From contig OZ244980.1 of assembly GCA_965223035.1 (NCBI GenBank), positions 4,464,001 to 4,528,000 of the forward strand: DNA of 64,000 bases, given 5' to 3'. Of the stretch, positions 34,556-43,346 are shown in pieces. The stretch's first letter is position 1. Each line of letters starts with the position of its first letter. This DNA comes from CAMDPA01 sp965223035 (GTDB lineage Bacteria > Pseudomonadota > Alphaproteobacteria > Rhizobiales > Hyphomicrobiaceae). The notes below the pieces were generated by a model. That model did no database searches and was not told the DNA's origin. It saw only the letters and a program-made list of their open reading frames with translations. The translations under genes were made by a program, and so were the position numbers.

Positions 34556-34628
34556 TCAGCCCCGTCGAACGCGGCACTGGATCGCAGCTTGCGTCCTGAA
34601 CCGCCAGCGATCCACCAGAACGTCTTAA

Positions 34629-34742
34629 GGTTGGCTGGAACCATCCCGTTGTCCCACCCGGCCACCTGCAACATCGTGCCATCAGGTTCCGGGTGGGGAG
34701 CTGGATGGCAAAACCAATCCGCCCATGGCGGACATGATCTCA
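34629..34742 (+). repeat. R2 dispersed palindromic element, copy 5
   Basis: GGTTGGCTGGAACCATCCCG, CCCACCCGGCCACCTGC, GGTTCCGGGTGGGGAGC, GGCAAAACCAATCCGCC and GGCGGACATGATCTCAGG, between convergent genes. Confidence 0.7.
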
Positions 34743-34803
34743 GGACATCCACAGCGCAATGGAGCAGCTTAGGCCGGTCGGGGTGGCTGACTTGTCAGAC
34801 CCA

Positions 34804-35319
34804 TCACGACCGGCCGTCCCCTTGGCGCTGCTGCGCGGCAAACGCCGTTCGCAACGCCTGCGATAGCCGCATCGGCTTGCCCGATACGCTGATCAAGACC
34901 ACCGTCACCTGCGCTTCGAACAGCTCTTTGCCGGCACGGCAAATGCGTTGGTCGAGGAGCAGATGCGCGGCACCGATCTCGCCGACCCGAGTGTTGACCT
35001 CCAACACCTCATCGATACGGGCTGGACGCCGATACTCCAGCGCCATCCGTCGCACCACGAAGGCCGCCGGCTCCCGACCGGCTTCGCCGGCAATCAGAAC
35101 GCGGTGATCGTTGCCGAGCAGACGCAGAAAATCGGAGCGGCCACGCTCACACCAACGCAGATAAGAAGCGTGGTAAACGAGGCCGGAAAAGTCGGTATCC
35201 TCGAAATACACCCGCACCGGCAGGACGTGCGACCATCCCGACCCCCGTCGGATCAGTCGACCCGACAGATCCGGCCAATTCGAAGCCGGTCCGGTGCCGT
35301 GGCGCTCAGCTTCCGGCAT
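34804..35319 (-). CDS. ybgC: Tol-Pal system-associated acyl-CoA thioesterase YbgC
   Basis: 171 residues with the hot-dog fold. The signature VYFEDTDFSGLVYHASYLRW includes the catalytic Asp (FEDTD) and the Tyr/His region; RMALEYRRPARIDEVLEV and VVLISVSGKPMRL follow. It hydrolyses acyl-CoA or acyl-ACP thioesters and usually sits immediately before tolQ. Here about 30 residues precede the core, so the true start may be further in. It lies 9 bp after the metallophosphoesterase gene and probably shares its promoter. Confidence 0.9.
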   Translation of the reverse strand: MPEAERHGTGPASNWPDLSGRLIRRGSGWSHVLPVRVYFEDTDFSGLVYHASYLRWCERGRSDFLRLLGNDHRVLIAGEAGREPAAFVVRRMALEYRRPARIDEVLEVNTRVGEIGAAHLLLDQRICRAGKELFEAQVTVVLISVSGKPMRLSQALRTAFAAQQRQGDGRS

Positions 35320-35328
35320 GTGTGCGCC

Positions 35329-36261
35329 TCAAGCCGTGTCATAGTGATCGGCGCCCAGGTCCACTATGACGATTTCGGCCGGGACCCCTAATCGAATCGG
35401 TGCACCACTGTAGCCAAGCCCGGCCGAAACCACCAGGTGTCGGCCCTGCTCGATGATATGGCCATACCGATAACGCGCGCCGAAGGCCGATGGAACGGTT
35501 GGCGATAAGCCCAACACGTTGACCTGGCCGCCGTGGGTATGACCGGACACGGTCAAGGCAACCCGATTGGGGACGTGCGGAAAGATATCCGGCTCGTGCG
35601 CCATCAGGATGATCGGCGCATCATCGGTGATCTTGGCCATGGTGCCCGGCAGATCGTCGAAGCCATCGCGACGCGACCGGCGGGTGGTGGTGATCAAGCT
35701 GCGCGGCTGATGAAAGGCCCATTGGTCACCTAGCCCGGCAATCCAAAAGGCGCGGCCGTCCTTTTTGCAGCGCACCACCTCGTTCTCGTAGACCGGCACG
35801 CCGGCTGCCTCGAGCGCAATCCGGGTCCGCGTCGGTCCGCGCCGCAACCGTTGCAGCTCGGGCTCATCCCACCAATCGTGGTTACCCAGCACGGCATGGA
35901 CACCCAACGGCGCTTTGAACTGCGACAAAATCCTGGTCCAGTCGCGATCAACGACCGAACGCGAGTAGCGCGAGATGTGCCGACCGGGTTGGAAATCACC
36001 GAGCATCAAAACCGCGTCAGGCGCAAGGGCATCGGTCCGCGCCACGATCTGTTCGAGGTGGGCCAGCCCCATCCAGGGCTCGCAAACGTGAACATCGGCA
36101 ATCAAGGCAAGCCTGAGCCGAAGTCCCTCCGGCCAGCCCGCGGGTCGTATGCGATAGCGGGTAATGGCAAGCCGCCAATCTTGCACGGCTGAATAACCGA
36201 CAAAACCAAGCCCGCCGAAGGCCAACGTGGCTCCACCTTGTAACAGGTTGCGTCGTGTCAT
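35329..36261 (-). CDS. Metallophosphoesterase (YaeI/LpxG-like)
   Basis: 310 residues. A twin-arginine-like or signal-anchor start, MTRRNLLQGGATLAFGGLG, suggests export or membrane anchoring. Dinuclear-metal motifs: IADVHVCEPW, MLGDFQPG, VLGNHDWWDEP, LMAHEPDIFP and VSGHTHGGQVN. Related enzymes cleave phosphodiesters or UDP-diacylglucosamine (lipid A synthesis). Start chosen at the ATG after GAGG; a longer frame exists upstream without signal-like features. It is upstream of ybgC in the same unit. Confidence 0.87.
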   Translation of the reverse strand: MTRRNLLQGGATLAFGGLGFVGYSAVQDWRLAITRYRIRPAGWPEGLRLRLALIADVHVCEPWMGLAHLEQIVARTDALAPDAVLMLGDFQPGRHISRYSRSVVDRDWTRILSQFKAPLGVHAVLGNHDWWDEPELQRLRRGPTRTRIALEAAGVPVYENEVVRCKKDGRAFWIAGLGDQWAFHQPRSLITTTRRSRRDGFDDLPGTMAKITDDAPIILMAHEPDIFPHVPNRVALTVSGHTHGGQVNVLGLSPTVPSAFGARYRYGHIIEQGRHLVVSAGLGYSGAPIRLGVPAEIVIVDLGADHYDTA

Positions 36262-36631
36262 CACGCCTCTTGCACTCCGCTCCGCCGATCCGAAACTGCG
36301 TCTGCTGTTCGCAACAACCCTCAAGCCCGTATTCGGCCACGCCGGGATTCGTGGCACCGCCCACACTGGCGCCGCTGACGACATTCACGCCTGGTCCAGA
36401 TGGTCGCTCTCGCCTGTGATTTCACGCAAGCATGATGCCAAATGGCGCTCGACGCTGTTGGCACCTCACCGATCAGTGTCGTGATGTCGTAAGCCCCTGC
36501 GCTCGACCCGATCCGACCTGACCGAACGCTAACGCTAAAACACCCAATTGGTCTTAAGATGTGGCAAACTTGCCCGGTCAACATCTCGCGGCGCGAAAAC
36601 CATAGCTTGCGTCCCATCCTGTCGATCCGGC
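36262..36631. other. Gap with no recognised feature
   Basis: 370 bp upstream of the metallophosphoesterase gene. It presumably holds its promoter; no gene or repeat is seen before the R1 copy begins. Confidence 0.4.
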
Positions 36632-36787
36632 GCTAAATCATCGTGCCTTAACTTGGAATCGCAATGGCGGCGCCAAATTGAAGGCACGATGATCGCTCTG
36701 ATCGCTCTGATCGCTCTTAATGCGTCGAGCAACTTTCTGATTTCCATCGGGATCGCTCCAGCACCGCTGAAAAGCTGGTTGCCCTAG
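36632..36787 (+). repeat. R1 element, copy 7 (diverged full length)
   Basis: Both hairpins are recognisable but have many substitutions. Between them GATCGCTCT is triplicated (36691-36717). The 175 bp up to the next gene show nothing else. Confidence 0.8.
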
Positions 36788-36962
36788 GCCGCATCCACGT
36801 CGCAGCTCAGGTCCCGGCCCGAGACGGCCACCGCTCTCCCACGCAGTCATCATCGCCGACGCCGCTCAATCACCCGAATCGTTTGCTGACCATAGGGTTA
36901 ATGCGGTGTGGGCGTCACGCCCACGATGGACCATATGCACGTTCATCTCGCACGGCCATGGC

Positions 36963-37724
36963 TCAGCGCGGCGCCATCCGCAGCGCCCCGTCGAGACGAA
37001 TGGTCTCGCCATTGAGGAACCGGTTGTCCACCATATGGGCGACGAGTGCGGCGAACTCCTGGGCGTGCCCCAACCGTTTGGGATAGGGGATGGCTGCGGC
37101 CAAGCTCTGCTGCGCCTCCTCCGGCAAGATCGCCAACAGCGGGGTATGGAACAGGCCCGGCGCGACCGTGAGGACCCGCACGCCGAAACTGGCGAACTCC
37201 CGCGCCACCGGCAGCGTCAATGCCGCAACGCCGCCCTTGGAGGCCGCGTAGGCAGCCTGGCCGATCTGCCCATCGAAGGCTGCGATCGAGGCCGTCGACA
37301 CGATCACCCCACGCTCGCCGTCCTCCAGGGCGGGCGCGGACGCCATTTCGGCACCTGCGAGCCGCAGGGTGTTGAAGGTGCCGATCAAATTGACGCGGAT
37401 CACGTCCTCAAACTCGGTCAATGGCATGACGCCATCGCGACCGACCACCCTCTTGGCGGCGCCGATCCCGGCACAATTGACCAGAACCCGCACCGGACCA
37501 TGTGCCTCACGGGCCCGGTTAAACGCCGTCTCCATTGCTGCCGCGTCGGCCACGTCGCCGCTCAGGGCCAGTCCCCCGATCCGTTCCGCCGTCGCGCGCG
37601 CCGCATCCGCGTTACGGTCGATCACACTCACGCGGGCGCCGTCCGCCGCCAGCCGCTCCGCGGTCGCCGCGCCGAGGCCGGAACCACCGCCGGTCACGAT
37701 CGCAGCCTTACCATCAATGTTCAT
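36963..37724 (-). CDS. SDR family 3-hydroxyacyl-CoA dehydrogenase (type II/HSD10-like)
   Basis: 253 residues. Cofactor motif TGGGSGLGAATAERLA, the NCAGIG motif, catalytic Ser in IVSTASIAAFDGQIGQ and the YAASK motif. The insert REFASFGVRVLTVAPGLFHT and EDGERGVI-type features match 2-methyl-3-hydroxybutyryl-CoA or 3-hydroxyacyl-CoA dehydrogenase type II, which uses NAD. ATG after GGAGG; an in-frame GTG two codons upstream is less well placed. It is the last gene of a set with thiolase and crotonase, forming consecutive beta-oxidation steps. Confidence 0.9.
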   Translation of the reverse strand: MNIDGKAAIVTGGGSGLGAATAERLAADGARVSVIDRNADAARATAERIGGLALSGDVADAAAMETAFNRAREAHGPVRVLVNCAGIGAAKRVVGRDGVMPLTEFEDVIRVNLIGTFNTLRLAGAEMASAPALEDGERGVIVSTASIAAFDGQIGQAAYAASKGGVAALTLPVAREFASFGVRVLTVAPGLFHTPLLAILPEEAQQSLAAAIPYPKRLGHAQEFAALVAHMVDNRFLNGETIRLDGALRMAPR

Positions 37725-37749
37725 CGACACCTCCTCGATCGGCTGCCAG

Positions 37750-37843
37750 CTAGATCATCGTGCCTTAAATTGGAACCGAAAACCCGGTTTCGATTTAAGG
37801 CACAAAGTCGATCGCTGTTAAAGTGGTGAGCAACGTTCTGCCT
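37750..37843 (+). repeat. R1 element, copy 8 (truncated)
   Basis: Hairpin 1 and the first arm of hairpin 2 are present (CTAGATCATCG to GCAACGTTCTGCCT). The homology stops exactly where the thiolase stop codon begins. Confidence 0.8.
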
Positions 37844-39093
37844 CAGGCGGCCGCTTCATTCTCCAACAGCATGGCAATGCCCTGTCCGCCTCCGATACAA
37901 GCCGAGGCTATTCCCCAGCGGGTCCCGGAGTGGGTCAACGTGCGCGCCAGCGTCAAGCACAACCGCACGCCTGTCGCGGCCAACGGATGGCCGATCGCAA
38001 TCGCGCCGCCGTTGACGTTCAGTTTCGCTTCGTCGAGCCCCAGCTCTCGACTGCAGGCCATCACCTGGGCACCGAACGCCTCGTTGATCTCGAAGCGGTC
38101 GATCTGCGCGATCGAAAGCCCGGTCCGCTCGCAAATCTCGCGAATCGCCGGGACCGGTCCGATGCCCATGACCTCCGGTGGCACACCCACCGCCGCCGCC
38201 GCGACGATCCGCGCGAGCGGGTGCAGACCGGCCTGCGCCGCGAAACCGCGACTGGCCGCGACGACGCCGGCTGCGCCATCGACGATCGCCGATGAGTTGC
38301 CACCGGTTTGCACCCCGCCAAAGGCCGGGCGGATCTTAGCCAGCGCCTCGATCGGAGAGGGCCTGACATGGCTGTCAGCGCTCACCGTCCGATCGCGGCT
38401 CTTGAGGCGAATGCCGCGCGGCACCAGCCCGTCGATCTCAAAGCTCTCATTGCCGAGCGGCACCACCTCGCCGTCAAAGAACCCCGCCTCACGGGCACCA
38501 ACCGCACGCGCGAAACTGCGCGCAGCGAAAGCGTCCACCTCCGGCCGACTGATATCGTAGCGTTTTGCCAGGTTCTCCGCGGTACCGCCCATGCTGATCT
38601 CCGCGGCCGGATCAAGCAGCGATTCGTACAGAAAGTCTTTGAACGCGACCTGGCCCATACGGAACCCGGACCGCACCGTATAGGCCGCGATCGGATTGCG
38701 GCTCATCGATTCGGTCCCCACACACAAAACCGCATCGGCGCGGCCTGACGAAACCGCATCGGCGGCTTGCGATACGACCTCGATGCCGGTGCCGCACACG
38801 CGCTGTACGAGATGCGCCGGCACCTCGGTTGGCACACCGCTATAAAGACCGATATGGCGCGGCGTCATGTAGGCGTCGAAGCTGGCCTGCGCCATCATGC
38901 CGACGATCACGGCGCCGACGTCCGCGGCCGCGATGTTCGACGCCGCCAGCGCGGCCCGCCCGGCCTTGATGCCGAGATCGATGGGCGAGACCAGCGCCAG
39001 GTCCTCACCGTAATCGACGAACGGGGTGCGGGCCCCGTTCACCAACACGACGTCGTCCCATCTGGCGAACAAAGCCTTCGATGCCTTGGCCAT
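37843..39093 (-). CDS. Acetyl-CoA acyltransferase (thiolase)
   Basis: 416 residues. The nucleophilic cysteine is Cys100 in VQRVCGTGIEV; the C-terminal catalytic motifs are GHPLAATG and the proton-donor cysteine in SACIGGGQG. NEAFGAQVMA is the third signature. It cleaves 3-ketoacyl-CoA or condenses two acetyl-CoA. ATG with GGAGGAG upstream. It lies between the crotonase and HSD10-like genes on the same strand, completing a hydratase, dehydrogenase and thiolase trio. Confidence 0.94.
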   Translation of the reverse strand: MAKASKALFARWDDVVLVNGARTPFVDYGEDLALVSPIDLGIKAGRAALAASNIAAADVGAVIVGMMAQASFDAYMTPRHIGLYSGVPTEVPAHLVQRVCGTGIEVVSQAADAVSSGRADAVLCVGTESMSRNPIAAYTVRSGFRMGQVAFKDFLYESLLDPAAEISMGGTAENLAKRYDISRPEVDAFAARSFARAVGAREAGFFDGEVVPLGNESFEIDGLVPRGIRLKSRDRTVSADSHVRPSPIEALAKIRPAFGGVQTGGNSSAIVDGAAGVVAASRGFAAQAGLHPLARIVAAAAVGVPPEVMGIGPVPAIREICERTGLSIAQIDRFEINEAFGAQVMACSRELGLDEAKLNVNGGAIAIGHPLAATGVRLCLTLARTLTHSGTRWGIASACIGGGQGIAMLLENEAAA

Positions 39094-39231
39094 GCTTTAC
39101 TCCTCCTCGGCGCAGATCGCCACCAGAGCGGGCGGCGGTTATCCTCAGCGGTATCGGTTGGCTGCGCTCCGTCTCCGTGCCGGCGCATCCGTGCTCCCCT
39201 CGTTCGCGGGTGTCCGGTCAAGCGTTCCCGC

Positions 39232-40041
39232 TCAAGCGTTCGGCACGACCTTGCTCGCCCGCTTTTCCAAAAAAGCACGCACCCGTTGCTTGGCCTCGTC
39301 CTCCGCCTGCGCGATCGACGACGTCAACGCTTCCACCAGATATCCGGTCGCCGGGTCGGCCTCAGCAATCCGCGGCAGCGCGTGGATCACCGAAAAGTTC
39401 GTCATCGGCGCATTGGTGGCGACGCGATGGGCCAATTCCAAGGCCTTCGGTAAGGCTTCACCCTGCTCGACGAGGTAGTGCGACACGCCGATCGCCTGGC
39501 CCTCTTCGGCGCTGTAGGTACGCCCGGTGAGCATCATGTCCATCATGCGGGTCACCCCGATCAGCTTGGGCACCCGCACCGAGCCACCGCCACCGACGAA
39601 AATGCCGCGCTGGCCCTCCGGCAAGGCATAAAACGCGCCGCGCTCGGCCACGCGAATGTGACCCGCCGCGGCCAGCTCCAGTCCACCGCCGATCACCGCC
39701 CCCTTAAGCGCACAGATCACGGGCACCTTGCCGAATTCGATGAACTCAAACGCGCGGTGCCACGAGCGCGAATGCGAGATGCCCTCAGTGACGTTGCGCT
39801 CGGTCAATTCCGACAGATCGAGGCCGGCGGAGAAATGCGGGCCGATACCGTGGATGACGGCGGCAGCAACCGTGCTCGGCAGACCGGAGAACACTTGTTC
39901 AATGGCCTCAACGGCAGGGTCGTCGAGCGCGTTGCGCTTGTCTTGCCGGTCGATGCCGACCAACAGCACTTTGCCGTCGAGTTCCACCCGTAGCGCCCCG
40001 ACCTGCTCCACTTTGCCCTCGGTATAGGTTGCCTCTGCCAT
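39232..40041 (-). CDS. Crotonase/enoyl-CoA hydratase family protein
   Basis: 269 residues. VGIDRQDKRNALDDPAVEAI opens the crotonase core, the oxyanion loop is VIHGIGPHFSAGLDLSEL, and VICALKGAVIGGGLELAAAG is the second signature. FYALPEGQRGIFVGGGGSVR contains the conserved glutamate region. It probably hydrates an enoyl-CoA for the downstream dehydrogenase and thiolase. It is the first gene of the set; an R1 element lies just upstream of its start. Confidence 0.9.
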   Translation of the reverse strand: MAEATYTEGKVEQVGALRVELDGKVLLVGIDRQDKRNALDDPAVEAIEQVFSGLPSTVAAAVIHGIGPHFSAGLDLSELTERNVTEGISHSRSWHRAFEFIEFGKVPVICALKGAVIGGGLELAAAGHIRVAERGAFYALPEGQRGIFVGGGGSVRVPKLIGVTRMMDMMLTGRTYSAEEGQAIGVSHYLVEQGEALPKALELAHRVATNAPMTNFSVIHALPRIAEADPATGYLVEALTSSIAQAEDEAKQRVRAFLEKRASKVVPNA

Positions 40042-40075
40042 GAATAGCCCTCACATCTTGCCACGCCGCCCATCA

Positions 40076-40228
40076 TAGATCATCGCGCCTTAAATCGGAA
40101 CCGCAACGCCGATTCCAATTGCGCCGGTTCCGATTCAAGGCGCAAAGATGATCGCTCTTAAAGTGTAGAGCAACTTTCTGCCTTTAATCGGGATCGTTCC
40201 GATTCCGATTAAAGGCAGGTTGCTCTAG
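40076..40228 (+). repeat. R1 double-hairpin element, copy 9 (full length)
   Basis: Very close to copy 1, bounded by TAGATCATCG and GGTTGCTCTAG, between the crotonase start and the end of mdoH on the same strand. Confidence 0.92.
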
Positions 40229-40253
40229 CGGCTCGCTGGCCAGGTGCGAGGGG

Positions 40254-42068
40254 TCATGCGACCGGCTTGGCGGCCGGCAACACCGCGACGACCTCGGCGG
40301 GCGGATCGAAATCTTCCGGAATACCGGCAATACCGGTGCGTTGAAGCCAACGGCCCACCGCAGGGTTGGCCGTCACCACGGCAAATGGAATGGCAATCAG
40401 ATAGCCGAGCGTCAGCGGTAACAACCACCAGAACAACACCGGTTCGACCCAAATTAAGGCCGTACAAACGATCACCCCGAACACGGTCTGCGGCCACAGA
40501 TTGGCCCAGGCGGTCGCCCAGCTGATGCCGTAGCTGTCACGCGACTGCCCGCCCCAGCTCACCGATTGGCCGAACGCCAGGCCGATCATGAAAATCGACG
40601 TTCTGATCGTCGACACGGCACCCTGCAGGAAAGAAAACACGAACTCGACCAGCGCCGACACACAATAGCGCAGCGCTCCGCCGTAGGCGGCCATGCCACC
40701 GGGGGTCAGCGCCGTATCGACCAGCCCAGCGATCTTCGGACTGAGATACATGAACAGAAAGGTCAGATAGAGCCCGGCCGCCAGCGCCGCTGGAAACGCC
40801 GGTCCGGCTTGGGCTTGCCAGGCAGCGACGGGTGCGAGCGCGATCATCAGGGTCCAGGCCGGGATGCCGACGAACATCAAGATCGCCCACGCCAGCTGAA
40901 ACCGGCTCATCGGCAACAGGCCGGGCGTTCCAATGAGCCGCACATACTGCATGTTGCCCTGGCACCAACGCACGTCGCGCTTGGCGAAATCCAGCATCGT
41001 CGGCGGATTTTCCTCCCAGCTGCCCTCCTCGTGCGGATAAACCCGCACCTCGTAACCGGCCCGCCGCATGAACGTCGCCTCGACCTGATCGTGCGACAGC
41101 ACGTGTCCGCCCAGGGGCGGTGCCCCGGCCAGGACCGGGAGCCGACAGTGCTCGTCGAACGGGGCGATACGCACCAGCGCGTTATGGCCCCAAAACGGGC
41201 CGCAATCGGCCGTCCACCACGCCTGACCCATTGTGTAGGGACGCATGCCATGGCGCATACCGAACTGGAATATGCGGGCAAACGCGCTGTCGGACGGCAT
41301 GCCGACGACCAGGCTTTGCAGGATGCCAAGGCGGGGATGCGCCTGCATCATGAGCACCAGCCGGACAATCGCCTCACCCGACATCAGGCTGTCGGCGTCC
41401 AGCGGCAGCATCAACTCGTAGTCGCCGCCCCATCGCGCGCAAAAGTCGTGCACATTGCCCGCCTTGAAGCCGACATTGTCTGTGCGCCGGCGGTAGTGGA
41501 TCCGCGCAGCATCGCCGGGCCCGACCGCGCGCGACCAGGCCTCGACCGCCGCGCGCTCGGCCGCCGCGACCGCCAAGTCGTTGCTGTCGCTCAGGATAAA
41601 ATAACTGAAACGCTGCCCGTGTCCGGTCGCGTCGATGCTGCGCTTGACGGTGGCCAAGCGCGTCACGGCCCGCTCTGGATCCTCATTTCTGAGCGTCATC
41701 AGGATCGCCGTATCGATGGTGACCGGGGCCCCATCGTCGACGGCGGCCGCGAACGGGGCGACCTTGTGGATCGGGTCGTCAGCCATGTGCAACAGCCACA
41801 AGCCGACCACGGCATTCCAAAAGCCAAGTACGGTCCACGGCAAGCCGACCGCGAAGGCAGCCAGCAGCACCACGTCGAGCAGCGTCCAGCCGCCGGTGGA
41901 CAGGATCGACGCCGCCACCCCAAGCATCAGCGCGTAGGTCGCGACGTTGAGGATGATGATCACGGCGCGACGCCGCCGCAGCTCGACGATGGACTGCAGG
42001 CCAGTTGGTGTCGTAAGGCTGGCGGCGTTGATGGCGGTGGGGCGCAATCGATCGGAACTCTCTGTCAT
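40254..42068 (-). CDS. mdoH: Osmoregulated periplasmic glucan glucosyltransferase MdoH/OpgH
   Basis: 604 residues. Two N-terminal helices (VIIILNVATYALMLGVAASI, FAVGLPWTVLGFWNAVVGLW) precede a GT2 domain with MTLRNEDPERA, LDADSLMSG (the DxD), SHDQVEATFMRRAGYEV and the product-channel motif DVRWCQGNMQY. About five further membrane helices follow. It polymerises UDP-glucose into periplasmic glucan backbone and moves it across the inner membrane; these glucans rise at low osmolarity. The usual partner mdoG is not adjacent. ATG 42068 chosen over an upstream frame. Divergent from the MDR gene by 89 bp. Confidence 0.93.
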   Translation of the reverse strand: MTESSDRLRPTAINAASLTTPTGLQSIVELRRRRAVIIILNVATYALMLGVAASILSTGGWTLLDVVLLAAFAVGLPWTVLGFWNAVVGLWLLHMADDPIHKVAPFAAAVDDGAPVTIDTAILMTLRNEDPERAVTRLATVKRSIDATGHGQRFSYFILSDSNDLAVAAAERAAVEAWSRAVGPGDAARIHYRRRTDNVGFKAGNVHDFCARWGGDYELMLPLDADSLMSGEAIVRLVLMMQAHPRLGILQSLVVGMPSDSAFARIFQFGMRHGMRPYTMGQAWWTADCGPFWGHNALVRIAPFDEHCRLPVLAGAPPLGGHVLSHDQVEATFMRRAGYEVRVYPHEEGSWEENPPTMLDFAKRDVRWCQGNMQYVRLIGTPGLLPMSRFQLAWAILMFVGIPAWTLMIALAPVAAWQAQAGPAFPAALAAGLYLTFLFMYLSPKIAGLVDTALTPGGMAAYGGALRYCVSALVEFVFSFLQGAVSTIRTSIFMIGLAFGQSVSWGGQSRDSYGISWATAWANLWPQTVFGVIVCTALIWVEPVLFWWLLPLTLGYLIAIPFAVVTANPAVGRWLQRTGIAGIPEDFDPPAEVVAVLPAAKPVA

Positions 42069-42157
42069 GGCTTGGCTAGGATGGTGAAGTTGGACGACTT
42101 TGTTCCTGTTGGGCCGATGCTGACCAGCTCGGCCTTTGCGAAGGATGGCCATCACGC

Positions 42158-43192
42158 ATGACACAACCGCTGTCAGCTGGGTCACAGCACGAGGCGCGCG
42201 CGCTCTGGTACGTCAAACCCGGTGTTGTGGAGTTGCGCGCTCACGCCTTACCTCCGCCAAAACTCGACCAGGTCCAAGTTCGCACGCACTTCAGCGCGAT
42301 CAGTCGGGGCACCGAGCGTCTGGTGCTGGCCGGCGATATTCCCGACGGCGAACGCGAAAGGATGCGCGCCCCCTTGCAAGAGGGGACGTTTCCATTCCCT
42401 GTCAAATACGGCTATTGCGCGACCGGCATTGTGGAACTTGGTCCCAGCGACCTGATTGGCCGCCGGGTTTTTTGTTTGCACCCTCACCAGGATGCATTTA
42501 ACGCCCCCAGCGCGATGGCCGTCCCGGTACCGGGCGAAGTCCCACTCAAGCGCGCTACGCTCGCCGCCAACATGGAAACTGCCCTTAACGCGCTGTGGGA
42601 CTCAGCGGCCGGGCCGGCCGACCGCATCGTGGTGGTCGGCGCTGGTGTCGTCGGCCTGTTGGTCAGCTACCTGGCGGCCAGGCTGCCGGGGGCCGACGTC
42701 CTGGTGATCGATGCCTTGCCCGCGCGACGGTCGGTGGTCGAGCAGCTCGGCGCAAGGTTTGTCGGCGCAGATGACATCGCCGCAGCCCCAGCCGATCAGC
42801 CCGCCGCCGATGTGGTGTTTCACTGCTCGGCGACCGCGCCGGGGCTGTCCACCGCGTTGGCACTTGCCGGCACCGAAGCCGCCGTGGTCGAGCTGTCCTG
42901 GTATGGCGCGCGATCCGTGCCGATTCCGCTCGGGGCTGCGTTTCACAGTCAACGCCTGCGCCTGATCTCATCGCAGGTCGGCCAGGTCGCCCCATCGCGC
43001 CGCCCGCGCTGGTCGCATCGTCGGCGGATCGAGGCCGCGCTGGCGCTGTTGGCCGATCCAAGCCTTGATCCGCTCGTCGCCGAAGAGATCGCCTTCGACG
43101 ACGCCCCGCACCAGCTGCCAGCGCTGTTAAACGGGCCGGCCGCGTGCCTTGCACCGGTGTTGCGCTACCTTCCGAAGTCCGTGCCCGAATAG
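42158..43192 (+). CDS. MDR-superfamily dehydrogenase-like protein (no zinc cysteines)
   Basis: 344 residues. The N-terminal GroES-like region contains HFSAISRGTERLVLAG, and FPVKYGYCATGIVELG follows. The nucleotide-binding motif is IVVVGAGVVGLLVSYLAAR. The catalytic and structural zinc cysteines of classical alcohol dehydrogenases are not visible. The protein type is familiar from alphaproteobacterial clusters that also carry a pterin-synthase-like gene, a GT4 glycosyltransferase and a methyltransferase, which is the order seen here. It would oxidise or reduce an intermediate of that pathway; the substrate is unknown. Confidence 0.8.
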   Translation: MTQPLSAGSQHEARALWYVKPGVVELRAHALPPPKLDQVQVRTHFSAISRGTERLVLAGDIPDGERERMRAPLQEGTFPFPVKYGYCATGIVELGPSDLIGRRVFCLHPHQDAFNAPSAMAVPVPGEVPLKRATLAANMETALNALWDSAAGPADRIVVVGAGVVGLLVSYLAARLPGADVLVIDALPARRSVVEQLGARFVGADDIAAAPADQPAADVVFHCSATAPGLSTALALAGTEAAVVELSWYGARSVPIPLGAAFHSQRLRLISSQVGQVAPSRRPRWSHRRRIEAALALLADPSLDPLVAEEIAFDDAPHQLPALLNGPAACLAPVLRYLPKSVPE

Positions 43193-43346
43193 GCTAGCGG
43201 TCAGGCGCGATTGGCGATCCAAATTAAGGCGTAAAGGTTCAGCAAAGCTCAAGGCCGACGCGTCATCGATTGTCGCCTTGACGCCAGAAAGATATGTCGG
43301 GAAGACCTGCCGATTTCCCCCTCATTACATGCGTGGAGATCAACCC

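Noticed and set aside
40566..42161. A 531-codon open frame antisense to mdoH
   Set aside because: The mdoH frame carries clear GT2 motifs and membrane helices. The antisense frame is rich in Arg, His and Gln with no domain, as expected for the shadow of a GC-rich gene.
43211..43245. A possible thirteenth R1 copy before the pterin-synthase-like gene (AATTAAGGCGTAAAGG)
   Set aside because: Only about 15-20 bases resemble the right arm of hairpin 1 and no partner arm is found, so it is not counted.
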